DNA from: JBBARC01 sp040400005
GTDB lineage: Bacteria; Pseudomonadota; Alphaproteobacteria; Acetobacterales; Acetobacteraceae
Length of the DNA: 22,110 nucleotides
Assembly: GCA_040400005.1 (NCBI GenBank)
Contig: JBBARC010000054.1
Coordinates: 1 to 22,110, forward strand
Reading direction: 5' to 3'
A model generated the notes under the pieces. The model ran no database searches, was not told the origin of the DNA, and saw nothing but the letters and a program-made list of their open reading frames with translations. Within the stretch, counting starts at the first letter, position 1, and every line of letters begins with the position of its first letter. Positions 15,299 to 22,110 of the stretch are shown here, in pieces. The position numbers and the translations under genes are program-made.

Positions 15299-17265
15299 CG
15301 GCGGGTGGACCCATCAGGCAGCAGATCGATTTGCTGCCCATCGCGCACCATGCTGGCGCGGATCAGGCGGGGGCGGGCTTTGACCTCTTCCATGATTTTG
15401 GCGATGTATTCGCCCACTAAGCCGATGGCAAACAGGTTGAGTGCGCCAAAAAACAGCGACGCCAGTAAAATAGTGGTGGCGCCACGCGGGGCGATATCGG
15501 GCACGAATAGGCGCAGCAGCACGACAATGATGCCGATGACAAAGGACAGCCCCAGCAGAGCAACACCAGTGGCCGACAGGATTTTTAGCGGAGTGTTGCT
15601 GAACGAAAAAATGCCGCGTTTGGCCCATTCAACATTTTTGAAAAAATTATTGGTGCTTTCGCCAAACATACGTTTAGGGCGGAAATAATCGACGCCGGCT
15701 TGACGAAAACCTACATAGGCACGAAGCCCACGCAGGAACAGATCGCGTTCCGGGCATTGCAGCAGCCAGCCCATGACGCGGCGATCGATCAAGGAAAAAT
15801 CGCCGGCATCGTGCGGAATGGGGACATAGCTGAAGGCCGCGAACACGCGGTAAAATGCTTTGTAGAGAAAACCCCAGATTGGCGGCATGTCGCGTTGCAC
15901 GCGGCGGCCATAAACCACATCGTAACCAGCAACCCACTGGGCGTAGAATTGTTCGATCAACTCGGGGGGGTCTTGCAAATCACCATCGAGTAGCACACAG
16001 GATTGCATGGTGGTCATTTCCATGCCGCTACGGAAAGCCATTTGCGAGCCGAAATTGCGCGAATGCGTGATGCCCAGCACGTGGGGGTCGGATTTTGATA
16101 ATTGGGTGATGACGGCCTGGCTATTATCGGGGCTGCCATCGTTGACGAAGATAATTTCGTAGTCGATATCGAGCTTTTTGAAGGTGGCGGTGAGCCGTTC
16201 GTGCATGATGGGGATCGCCGGTTCATCGCGGTAGCATGCGATGATGGCGGCGATACTGCGACGCCGCGGGCCGGCGTTACGCTTGGACAGATTGCTGAAG
16301 ATGGCGGGATCGATGGTGCCAACCCAAGTCGCCATCTGGGCGAGCCCATCGGCAAGTAGCGTGCGCGCTGACCAGCCGAGTTTTTCACGGGCTTTTTGCG
16401 GCGCGCCATACCAATCTGCCAAATCCCAGGCGCGACCGGCCATGGTGCCGAAGGATGGCGGGCTGGCAATGCCAAACACGGAGGCCGCACTGCGGGCCAG
16501 ATCGCGCATGGTGGTTTTTTCGCCCGAGCCGATATTAAACGAGGCACCGTAGAGATCGGGGGTGAGTTTGGCCGCAGCCATGATGAACGCTTCGCAAACA
16601 TCATCGACATAGACATAATCGCGCGAAATGTCGGGACTAACAAACGGCGGGTATTCGCCCGCTATACCGCGTGCCACCAGATTGGGAATAAGCCGCGAGG
16701 TATCTTCGTAAGGGCCGTAAACCGCATAAAGGCGCAAATTCACCACCGGCAAATGGCGAATTTTACCCGCGTAGCGCAGATAGTTTGAAGCAGCCACCTT
16801 TGACACCGCATAATGGCTGTTGGGGTCGGCGGCATCATCTTCGACGGGGCCGGCGCAATTAAGGCCGTATTCGGATGAACTGCCGGCATGCACCAAAGCG
16901 GCAAACCCGTGCTCGGCCAATGTTTCGGTGAGCGACACAAGTGCGGTGAAATTGGTGCGGTAGATCAGCGCGGGATCGGTTTCAAATGAATAGGCCCCGT
17001 AGGCCACGCAATCAAACACGGTTTGTGGCGCGGTGGTGGCCACCATGTTGCGAATTGCCGCAGGATCGATCAGATCAACTTCTAAAATCTGATGACGCGA
17101 AATCCCATCCAGCCGCCAGGCCGGCATAGCGCGGATCACGCCGAACACATCGCTGCGATGCGCCAGCAGCATGCGCAGCAAATTGGCACCAACAAAGCCA
17201 CCTGCGCCAAGCACCAGGATTGGCCCGCGTAAGGCACGGACCCAGTCGGCTGTGGGGAGTGTCAT
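15295..17265 (-). CDS. Fused NAD-dependent epimerase/dehydratase (SDR) and GtrB-like polyprenyl-phosphate glycosyltransferase
   Basis: A 656-aa two-part protein. Residues ~14-325 are an extended SDR: GAGGFVG dinucleotide loop (20-26), catalytic Ser near 129-130 in AGSSSEYG, Tyr152 and Lys156 in HYAVSK, and the substrate-side segment RDYVYVDDVCEAF. Residues ~338-656 are a DPM1/GtrB-type GT2: IIACYRDE, FVNDGSPDNS, the metal-binding LLDGDLQDPPEL near 424, and HSRNFGSQMAFRSGM. Two membrane helices follow at about 560-588 and 595-620, as is usual for GtrB. The likely chain of events is epimerisation or dehydration of an NDP-sugar and its transfer to undecaprenyl phosphate on the cytoplasmic face. 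Promoter and Shine-Dalgarno are not obvious. The sugar is unknown. Confidence 0.92.
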   Translation of the reverse strand: MTLPTADWVRALRGPILVLGAGGFVGANLLRMLLAHRSDVFGVIRAMPAWRLDGISRHQILEVDLIDPAAIRNMVATTAPQTVFDCVAYGAYSFETDPALIYRTNFTALVSLTETLAEHGFAALVHAGSSSEYGLNCAGPVEDDAADPNSHYAVSKVAASNYLRYAGKIRHLPVVNLRLYAVYGPYEDTSRLIPNLVARGIAGEYPPFVSPDISRDYVYVDDVCEAFIMAAAKLTPDLYGASFNIGSGEKTTMRDLARSAASVFGIASPPSFGTMAGRAWDLADWYGAPQKAREKLGWSARTLLADGLAQMATWVGTIDPAIFSNLSKRNAGPRRRSIAAIIACYRDEPAIPIMHERLTATFKKLDIDYEIIFVNDGSPDNSQAVITQLSKSDPHVLGITHSRNFGSQMAFRSGMEMTTMQSCVLLDGDLQDPPELIEQFYAQWVAGYDVVYGRRVQRDMPPIWGFLYKAFYRVFAAFSYVPIPHDAGDFSLIDRRVMGWLLQCPERDLFLRGLRAYVGFRQAGVDYFRPKRMFGESTNNFFKNVEWAKRGIFSFSNTPLKILSATGVALLGLSFVIGIIVVLLRLFVPDIAPRGATTILLASLFFGALNLFAIGLVGEYIAKIMEEVKARPRLIRASMVRDGQQIDLLPDGSTRR

Positions 17266-17300
17266 GCGGGGGGCCTAGGTGAAGGGCAAAGTGAAGGAAA

Positions 17301-17425
17301 GATCTTTTTTTTTGAAGAAAAGAGGCAAAAGACTTTTGTTATGCGGGCCTGGGGCTGCCATGCCACCGCAAACTCTGGCCTAGCGTATAAAAGTCTTTTT
17401 TCTTCTTTTTCTTCAGAAAAAGAAG
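17301..17425. repeat. Palindromic intergenic element, copy 3 (complete)
   Basis: The right arm (about 17385-17425) has a perfect 10-bp stem CTTCTTTTTC/GAAAAAGAAG with loop TTCA (17402-17425), preceded by TATAAAAGTCTTTTT. The left arm (17301-17342) is a degenerate partner (TTTTTGAAGAAAAGAGGCAA, then AAGACTTTTGTTAT). The centre has GGGCCTGGGG and GCCACCGCAAAC, as in copy 1. It fills most of the 175-bp spacer between the split transketolase and the SDR-GT2 gene, upstream of the latter's start, so the operon promoter must lie in or beside the element. Confidence 0.82.
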
Positions 17426-17440
17426 CGTCTTGATTGCCTA

Positions 17441-18361
17441 TCATATTCCCCCGCCAATCGCCCGAACCGCTGCGTGCATATCAACACGGCTAAGGCCGGC
17501 GTGGTCGCGCAGGAAGTTTTGCGAGCCGTAGGTGCCGGTGGGGTAACCGCGGGCGAACAGATGCTGATAGCGCGCGATGGGAATGGCGTTGTGCACGAGG
17601 TAGGCGCAGATCATGGCGCCGAGGCCGCCGTGGCTGACGTGTTCTTCGATTACCAGCAGGGCGGGGTTTGCGGCGAGGGCGGCGATCAGGGCGCCGGGCG
17701 GCGGGTTTGCGGTGATGGGTAGTTCGCTGACCAGCCACAGGCTGGGGCGGTTGGCGGGATCGAGGGTTAAAAATTCATCCCAAACGACGCCGGCGATCGG
17801 GCCGGTGGTGATGGCGGCACCTTGATATCCAGGCAGAAGGCAGCGCCAGGGGGCGTAGGCTGGGGCGGTTTGGCCTTTGGGCAGTTCCCCGCGGCCGAGG
17901 CGGATGTAAGTTGGAGCGGCCGTGATGGCGGCGCGCGCGATGGTGGCGGCAATATCCTGGGTGAAGGCCGGCACCAGCACGTGCATGCCGGGCAAAGTGA
18001 GGAGTACACCGTAATCCTCCAGCGCGTGGTGGGTGGGGCCCATGACGCCGTAGCCATAGCCGCCGCCATTGGCGAGCAGTTTGACCGGCAGGTTATGCAG
18101 GCAGATATCGTTGCGGATTTGCTCGAATGCGCGGGCGTAGCAGAAGGGTGCGATGGTGTAGGTCCAGGTTTGCAGGCCTTCGGATGCCAGGGCTGCCGCC
18201 ACCGAGACCATGTTCTGTTCGGCGACGCCGCAATTGATGAAGCGTGGGCCTAGCGCTGTTTGCAACGGTTCCAACGCCATAAAGCCGAGATCGCCGGTGA
18301 GGAAGACCAGGCTAGGGTCGGCGGCGCGGGCGACCAGTTCGGCGCACAGGGCATCTCTCAT
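17441..18361 (-). CDS. Transketolase, C-terminal subunit (split enzyme)
   Basis: A 306-aa protein matching the pyrimidine-binding and C-terminal domains of transketolase. The TPP-activating Glu is E48 in NCGVAEQNM. Other family segments are GGGYGYGVMGPTHHALEDYG, LRNDICLHNLPV-like ordering as IRNDICLHNLPVK, YIRLGRGELP, and a late domain with LLVIEEHVSHGGLG. Its ATG overlaps the stop of the N-terminal subunit (ATGA), so a 1:1 complex is expected. The start is supported by that overlap. Split transketolases occur in pentose-phosphate-like roles and also in clusters that make unusual sugars. The location beside a glycan operon favours a specialised role, which is inference. Confidence 0.9.
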   Translation of the reverse strand: MRDALCAELVARAADPSLVFLTGDLGFMALEPLQTALGPRFINCGVAEQNMVSVAAALASEGLQTWTYTIAPFCYARAFEQIRNDICLHNLPVKLLANGGGYGYGVMGPTHHALEDYGVLLTLPGMHVLVPAFTQDIAATIARAAITAAPTYIRLGRGELPKGQTAPAYAPWRCLLPGYQGAAITTGPIAGVVWDEFLTLDPANRPSLWLVSELPITANPPPGALIAALAANPALLVIEEHVSHGGLGAMICAYLVHNAIPIARYQHLFARGYPTGTYGSQNFLRDHAGLSRVDMHAAVRAIGGGI

Positions 18362-19188
18362 GGTAGCATGCCCAGTTCTGCGATGGCGGCGGCATGCTGG
18401 GCGGGCGTCAGCGGCAGGTAATGGCTTTGCAAAGTGCCCGCCAGGCCGGGCACGCCGTGGCCTTTGGTGGTGCGCAGACTGGCCAGCACCGGGCGATCGG
18501 TACCGGGGGCCAGGGCTGTGCGTAGGCTATCGAGGCTGTGGCCATCCGCGTTGCGAAATTCGATATCAAAGCCGCGCAACTTATCGGCCAGCGGGTTCAT
18601 GCTGGCGACATCATGGGTGGTGCCAAAACCTTGTAGGCCGTTGTGGTCGACCAGGATGGTGAGGTTGTGCAGGCGTTGGTGGGCGGCGAAAATGGCCGCC
18701 TCCCAGGTGGAGCCTTCCTGCCATTCGCCATCGGAGGTGAGGCAGATGATGCGGCGCGGGTTGTTTTGCAGGCGGGCCGCGAGTGCAAGGCCGGCTGCCA
18801 GCGATAGGCCGTGGCCCAGGCTGCCGGTTGCGAATTTTATGTGCGCGATGCCGTGCGGCGGCGGGTGGCCGCCGAGGCGGGTGTTATCCTGATGGAAACT
18901 TGCGAGTTCCTCGTGCGCGATGTGGCCCAGCGAGGCGAGGGTGACGTAGAGCGCGCCAGCGGAGTGGCCTTTGGAGAGCACGAAGCGGTCATCGGCGCCC
19001 AAAAATTCGTGATGGGCGACCATGAGGGCATCGATGCAGGAAAGATTGCCGCCGAGATGGCCGGCGCGGGCGTGAAAATGCATATCGAGCAGGCGGCGCC
19101 TGGCATCGTGCAGGTCGGCCTGGGTTAGGCGGTTAGCGATGGGGGGCGGGGGCGGGGGCGCGATCATTGTATCCGGACGGTAGCGCAT
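18358..19188 (-). CDS. Transketolase, N-terminal subunit (split enzyme)
   Basis: A 276-aa protein equal to the thiamine-pyrophosphate-binding half of transketolase. Motifs are AGHLGGNLS (42-50; family usually GHPGG), VLSKGHSAGALY, GSLGHGLSLAAGLALA, and the TPP/metal motif TSDGEWQEG (161-169) continuing to LVDHNGLQ (179-186), with D163 and N183 as expected ligands. Ser replaces the first Gly of the GDG motif. The start at 19188 gives MRYRPDTM. ATG 19167, just before a run of six prolines, is an alternative; neither has a clear Shine-Dalgarno. Together with the adjacent subunit it would transfer two-carbon ketol units between sugars. It is divergent from msrB. Confidence 0.9.
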   Translation of the reverse strand: MRYRPDTMIAPPPPPPIANRLTQADLHDARRRLLDMHFHARAGHLGGNLSCIDALMVAHHEFLGADDRFVLSKGHSAGALYVTLASLGHIAHEELASFHQDNTRLGGHPPPHGIAHIKFATGSLGHGLSLAAGLALAARLQNNPRRIICLTSDGEWQEGSTWEAAIFAAHQRLHNLTILVDHNGLQGFGTTHDVASMNPLADKLRGFDIEFRNADGHSLDSLRTALAPGTDRPVLASLRTTKGHGVPGLAGTLQSHYLPLTPAQHAAAIAELGMLP

Positions 19189-19227
19189 GAATTGGCACCG
19201 AGGCCAGGGCGGCTAGCTGTGGGGTTT

Positions 19228-19246
19228 GCGCAGTAACCAGCTGCGC
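19228..19246. promoter_or_regulatory. Inverted repeat in the divergent tkt/msrB spacer
   Basis: The 110-bp spacer between divergent starts contains a perfect inverted repeat GCGCAG-N7-CTGCGC (19228-19246). It overlaps a weak sigma70-like pair TTGCGC, 16 bases, TACATA (19226-19253) pointing towards msrB. It could be an operator or a hairpin in the leader. Matches to the promoter consensus are poor, so this is a candidate only. Confidence 0.25.
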
Positions 19247-19298
19247 CTACATACCGAAAGGATGGTTCCCGATACCTGATTTAAGAGGCGGCTTTGTG

Positions 19299-19700
19299 AT
19301 GACGCAAAAACCCGATGTAACGACGAAAACCGACGCCGAGTGGCAGGCCGAACTTAGCCCGGAGCAATTTGCCGTGCTGCGTGGGCACGCGACCGAGCGG
19401 CCGGGGGCGAGCCCGTTGAACCATGAAAAGCGGGACGGGGAATTTTTCTGCGCCGCCTGCCAGCAGGCGTTGTTTGATAGCAGCACGAAATACGAAAGCG
19501 GCTCGGGCTGGCCGAGTTTTTATGCCTCGAAAGAGGGGGCGGTGGGGACCACCACCGATACCAGCCATGGCATGCGGCGGGTGGAAGTGCATTGCGGCCG
19601 CTGTCACGGACATTTGGGGCATGTGTTTGAAGATGGCCCCAACCCCACCGGGCTGCGGTTTTGCATTAATGGGGCGGCCTTAAAATTTCAGCCGGTATGA
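19299..19700 (+). CDS. msrB: Peptide-methionine (R)-S-oxide reductase
   Basis: A 133-aa cytosolic enzyme that reduces the R-epimer of methionine sulfoxide in proteins, normally with thioredoxin. The zinc-binding cysteine pairs are C51/C54 (FFCAACQQ) and C99/C102 (CGRCHGHLGHVF). The catalytic cysteine is C122 in LRFCINGAAL (family RYCINSASL). The SGWPSF motif is intact. ATG 19299 is chosen; GTG 19296 one codon earlier is equally served by AGAGG at 19284-19288. The stop overlaps the ATG of the free-methionine sulfoxide reductase, giving a repair operon. No signal peptide is seen. Confidence 0.95.
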   Translation: MTQKPDVTTKTDAEWQAELSPEQFAVLRGHATERPGASPLNHEKRDGEFFCAACQQALFDSSTKYESGSGWPSFYASKEGAVGTTTDTSHGMRRVEVHCGRCHGHLGHVFEDGPNPTGLRFCINGAALKFQPV

Positions 19701-20167
19701 CCGCGTTCGATGCCGCCGGCAGTGATGATGTGATTAGCGAATTGCGCGGGTTGCTGACCGGTGAGCACGACCCGATTGCCAATGCGGCTAATCTCTCGGC
19801 GCTGCTGTTTACCCGGCTGTCTGGGCTAAACTGGGTTGGGTTTTACTTTTTGCGCGGTGATACGCTGGTGCTGGGGCCATTTCAGGGGCAGCCGGCGTGC
19901 ACGCGCATCGCCATAGGGCGCGGGGTGTGCGGCACCGCTTTTGAACGCTGCGAGACCATTGTGGTGGACGATGTGCACGCGTTCCCTGGGCATATTGTGT
20001 GTGATAGCGCATCGCTTTCGGAAATTGTCGTGCCGTTTGCGGTGGCAGGCGTGGTGCGCGGCGTGCTGGATGTGGATAGCCCGGTGGCCGCGCGGTTTAC
20101 CGAGGCCGATCAGATGCTGCTGGAGGCTGCTGTGCAGGTTTATGTCGAGGCGTGTGCCGCAATTTGA
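19697..20167 (+). CDS. msrC: Free methionine-(R)-sulfoxide reductase (GAF domain)
   Basis: A 156-aa single GAF-domain protein of the YebR/fRMsr type. All three functional cysteines are present at the E. coli spacing: C68 (QPACTRI), C78 (GRGVCGTAF) and C102 (GHIVCDSAS, the catalytic one). The neighbouring DVHAFPGHI and SEIVVPF segments are also diagnostic. It reduces free L-methionine-(R)-sulfoxide. The pairing with msrB covers both protein-bound and free R-sulfoxide. It overlaps msrB by four bases, and its TGA shares one base with the ATG of the LysE-family gene. Confidence 0.93.
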   Translation: MTAFDAAGSDDVISELRGLLTGEHDPIANAANLSALLFTRLSGLNWVGFYFLRGDTLVLGPFQGQPACTRIAIGRGVCGTAFERCETIVVDDVHAFPGHIVCDSASLSEIVVPFAVAGVVRGVLDVDSPVAARFTEADQMLLEAAVQVYVEACAAI

Positions 20168-20796
20168 TGGCGGGTAGCAACACCTGGGTTGCGTTTCTGC
20201 TGACGGTGGCGCTGCTGGAACTGACCCCTGGGCCGAACATGGGGTATTTGGCAGCACTAACCGTGCAGCATGGCAGGCCGGCAGGGTTTGCCGCCATTTT
20301 CGGTATTACGCTGGGGTTGCTGGTTTATCTGGGCGGCTCGGTTCTGGGGCTGACCGAGATTATTGGCCGCGAACCGGCTTTGTACGAGGTTTTGCGCTGG
20401 GCCGGCGTTGGCTACATGCTGTGGATGGCGTGGGATGCCTGGCGTGAGGCAAGCGACGCCGATGTGGCTGTGCTGCCGCCGATTGCGCCCGTGGTGCTGG
20501 CCTGGCGGGGGTTTTTGGCCAACATCCTAAACCCCAAAGTTGCGATGTTTTACGTCACGCTTTTGCCGGCCTTTGTACCGGAGACGGCGGTAAACCCGGC
20601 GGCGTCGGCGTTCGGCTTAGGGTGCGTGCATGTGGCCGTTAGCATTGCTGTGCACATCGCAATTGTGCTGGCCGCCGGCCAAGCGGCGGCGGCACTGGCG
20701 GGCGGCGGCGCGCGCTTGGTGATGGTGCGGCGCGGCTTGGCGGCGGGCTTGGTCGCCATCGCCGTGTGGCTTGGCTATGCCACCCGGCTGGTATGA
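20167..20796 (+). CDS. LysE-family amino-acid exporter
   Basis: A 209-aa inner-membrane protein with about six hydrophobic segments. It carries the LysE/RhtB signature ELTPGPN (residues 18-24), followed by the family-typical ALTVQHGRPAGFAAIFGITLG. The cytoplasmic loop ends in FLANILNPKVAMFYVTLLPAF, also diagnostic (L-x-NPK). ATG 20167 overlaps the upstream TGA (TGATG) and is preferred over an in-frame GTG at 20152 inside the previous gene. Substrate is unknown; LysE relatives export basic or neutral amino acids, including threonine and homoserine lactones. Coupling to the methionine-sulfoxide genes suggests a methionine- or redox-related substrate, which is speculation. Confidence 0.92.
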   Translation: MAGSNTWVAFLLTVALLELTPGPNMGYLAALTVQHGRPAGFAAIFGITLGLLVYLGGSVLGLTEIIGREPALYEVLRWAGVGYMLWMAWDAWREASDADVAVLPPIAPVVLAWRGFLANILNPKVAMFYVTLLPAFVPETAVNPAASAFGLGCVHVAVSIAVHIAIVLAAGQAAAALAGGGARLVMVRRGLAAGLVAIAVWLGYATRLV

Positions 20797-20820
20797 CCGC
20801 GGCTGGTATGACCGCGGCTG
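20786..20820. repeat. 15-bp tandem duplication at the end of the LysE-family gene
   Basis: GGCTGGTATGACCGC occurs at 20786-20800 and again at 20801-20815, then GGCTG starts a third partial copy. The first copy contains the stop codon, so the coding end is duplicated outside the gene. It occupies most of the 27-bp spacer between the two convergent stops. No terminator hairpin was recognised there. Confidence 0.8.
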
Positions 20821-20823
20821 GGC

Positions 20824-22032
20824 CTAGTCTCGGTGGACCGTGTAGCTTTCGCCCAAACTTTGCGTGATCTGTTCGGCGTGGCTGGGGTCGCGGGCTTCGA
20901 TCATCACCGCAAGCTCGGCTGCCTGCACGCTGGGAGAGCCGAATAGGCGCTGGTGCACCACTTCGATGATGTTGCCACCCGAGGCGCCAATTTTGGTGGC
21001 GATGTCGGCCAGCACGCCGGGGCGATCGGGGATGTCCATGCGCAGGCGCAGCAGGCGGCCATCGCGCAGCAAGGCGCGCAGTAACACGTTGGACAGCACG
21101 CGGGCATCGATGTTGCCGCCGCAAATGGGCAGGCCGACGCGCTTGCCAGCAAAACGGGCGCGGTTGGCGAGCAAACCGGCCAGTGCCGTGGCGCCGGCCC
21201 CTTCGGCCACCACTTTGGCTGAGCCCACCAGCATGGCGATGGCATCTTCCACCACGGTTTCAGGTGCCACCAGCACGGTGTGCACACGTTCGGCAATGAT
21301 GCGGGCAGTGAGTTGGCCGATATCGCGCACCGCAATGCCCTCGGCGATCGTGGCACGGCCGGGGCTTTCCGCCGGTGCGCCCATGCGTTGGGCGAGGGCT
21401 GAAAACCCTGCCACCTGCACGCCGATGATTTCGGTTCGCGGGCTGATGGCATTGGCGACAATCGCGCAGCCGGAAATTAAACCGCCGCCGCCAATCGGCA
21501 CCAGCAGCACATCCAGCGGCGGGGCATCTTCGAAAAATTCCAGCGCCAGCGTGCCCTGCCCGGCGATGATCAGGGGATCATCGTAGGGGTGGATAAAAAC
21601 CATGCCCTGGCTTGCCGCCAGCATTTGCGCATGGGCCGCGGCTTCTTCCACCGAATCCCCATGCAGCACCACCTTGGCACCCCACGCCGTGGTGCCGCTG
21701 ACTTTGGCCAGCGGGGTTTGCTTGGGCATAACGATGGTGGCCGCAATACCGGCAAGCCCCGCATGGCGGGCAACGCCCTGGGCGTGGTTACCCGCCGACA
21801 TCGCCACAACGCCACTGGCGCGTTCGGCGGGCGTAAGCACCGCCAGGCGGTTGGCCGCACCACGTTCCTTAAAACTACCGACCGCCTGAAGATTATCGAG
21901 TTTAAGCCAAATCTCGGCGCCAGTTTGCCGCGACAGCACGGCGCTGGGCACGGTAGGCGTGCGCAGCACCCGGCCCGCGATACGGCCAGCGGCAGTGCGG
22001 ACGTCATCTATGGTGGGAAGGGAGTGGTCCAT
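20824..22032 (-). CDS. ilvA: Threonine ammonia-lyase (threonine dehydratase) with ACT-type C-terminal domain
   Basis: A 402-aa PLP-dependent fold type II enzyme that deaminates threonine to 2-oxobutanoate, and serine to pyruvate. The PLP lysine is K55 in GSFKERGA. The substrate loop is MSAGNHAQGVA, the phosphate-binding glycine loop is PIGGGGLISG near residue 182, and the late SAKVVAEGAGATA and PICGGNID segments fit the family. Residues ~327-400 (MDIPDRPGVLADIATKIGASG) form a single ACT domain. That is the ~400-aa architecture (ilvA/tdcB type with one short regulatory domain) rather than the ~510-aa E. coli IlvA. ATG 22032 begins the family N-terminus; no strong Shine-Dalgarno is visible. It is convergent with the LysE gene, a possible threonine exporter. 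Confidence 0.93.
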   Translation of the reverse strand: MDHSLPTIDDVRTAAGRIAGRVLRTPTVPSAVLSRQTGAEIWLKLDNLQAVGSFKERGAANRLAVLTPAERASGVVAMSAGNHAQGVARHAGLAGIAATIVMPKQTPLAKVSGTTAWGAKVVLHGDSVEEAAAHAQMLAASQGMVFIHPYDDPLIIAGQGTLALEFFEDAPPLDVLLVPIGGGGLISGCAIVANAISPRTEIIGVQVAGFSALAQRMGAPAESPGRATIAEGIAVRDIGQLTARIIAERVHTVLVAPETVVEDAIAMLVGSAKVVAEGAGATALAGLLANRARFAGKRVGLPICGGNIDARVLSNVLLRALLRDGRLLRLRMDIPDRPGVLADIATKIGASGGNIIEVVHQRLFGSPSVQAAELAVMIEARDPSHAEQITQSLGESYTVHRD

Positions 22033-22064
22033 AAAAAGGAAAGCCCCAAGAAAGTAAGGCTGGT

Positions 22065-22080
22065 GGGGCGAAGCCGCCCC
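22065..22080. other. GC-rich hairpin upstream of the threonine ammonia-lyase
   Basis: A perfect 6-bp stem GGGGCG/CGCCCC with loop AAGC, flanked by runs of C on the plus strand. It lies 33-48 bases upstream of the start of the minus-strand gene, in its probable leader or promoter region. It may belong to a dispersed GC-rich spacer repeat or to the end of a gene beyond the window. No function can be assigned. Confidence 0.3.
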
Positions 22081-22110
22081 CCCAGACCCCCGGCAATTGG
22101 TTGACGGCGT

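Noticed and set aside
17262..17444. 60-codon minus-strand frame in the spacer before the SDR-GT2 gene
   Set aside because: It is read almost entirely from the repeat element (Lys/Phe/Ser runs) and has no coding character.
1..22110. CRISPR array, tRNA, rRNA or prophage
   Set aside because: No regularly spaced repeat set, cloverleaf, ribosomal sequence or phage structural gene was recognised on either strand.

Overview
The window looks like a chromosomal piece of a GC-rich alphaproteobacterium, most likely an Acetobacteraceae-type acidophile or relative. Three things point that way: the hisB / DUF2628 / hisH / hisA order, the dispersed AT-rich palindromic spacer element, and the very large multidomain glycosyltransferases. 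This is inference from gene content and style, not from a marker gene.

Layout. (1) Positions 1-149 carry two direct repeats that resemble the end of an insertion sequence. (2) Positions 150-3329 (+) hold a histidine block: hisB, a DUF2628 membrane protein, hisH, an inserted GNAT acetyltransferase, a palindromic repeat element, then hisA. hisF, hisE and hisI do not follow. (3) Positions 3334-13229 (+) hold a surface-glycan block: a 46-aa membrane peptide, a sulfotransferase, a 1614-aa fused glycosyltransferase (DUF4214-like segment, four beta-rich modules, degenerate GT2, GT2, GT9), a 700-aa protein built from the same modules, and a GT4 glycosyltransferase. (4) A truncated copy of the repeat precedes a zeta-class GST/maleylacetoacetate isomerase (13341-13976, +). 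(5) Positions 13968-17265 (-) hold a tightly overlapping operon: an SDR epimerase fused to a GtrB-like polyprenyl-phosphate glycosyltransferase, a SAM methyltransferase, and a GtrA-like membrane protein. (6) After a third repeat copy comes a split transketolase (17441-19188, -). (7) Positions 19299-20796 (+) hold a methionine-sulfoxide repair pair (msrB and free-Met-R-sulfoxide reductase) coupled to a LysE-family exporter. (8) A threonine ammonia-lyase with a C-terminal ACT domain (20824-22032, -) closes the window.

How it fits together. Blocks 3 and 5, perhaps with the split transketolase, read as a pathway that builds and decorates a cell-surface glycan. The SDR would make a nucleotide sugar and the fused GtrB would load it onto undecaprenyl phosphate. 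GtrA would flip or assist the lipid-linked sugar. The GT2, GT9 and GT4 enzymes would assemble the chain, and the methyltransferase and sulfotransferase would decorate it. The most unusual items are the fused giant glycosyltransferase, the seven-fold module family shared by two adjacent proteins, and the SDR-GtrB fusion. Many junctions are 1-4 bp overlaps (ATGA, GTGA, TAATG, TGATG), so translational coupling is common here. No tRNA, rRNA or CRISPR array was seen.
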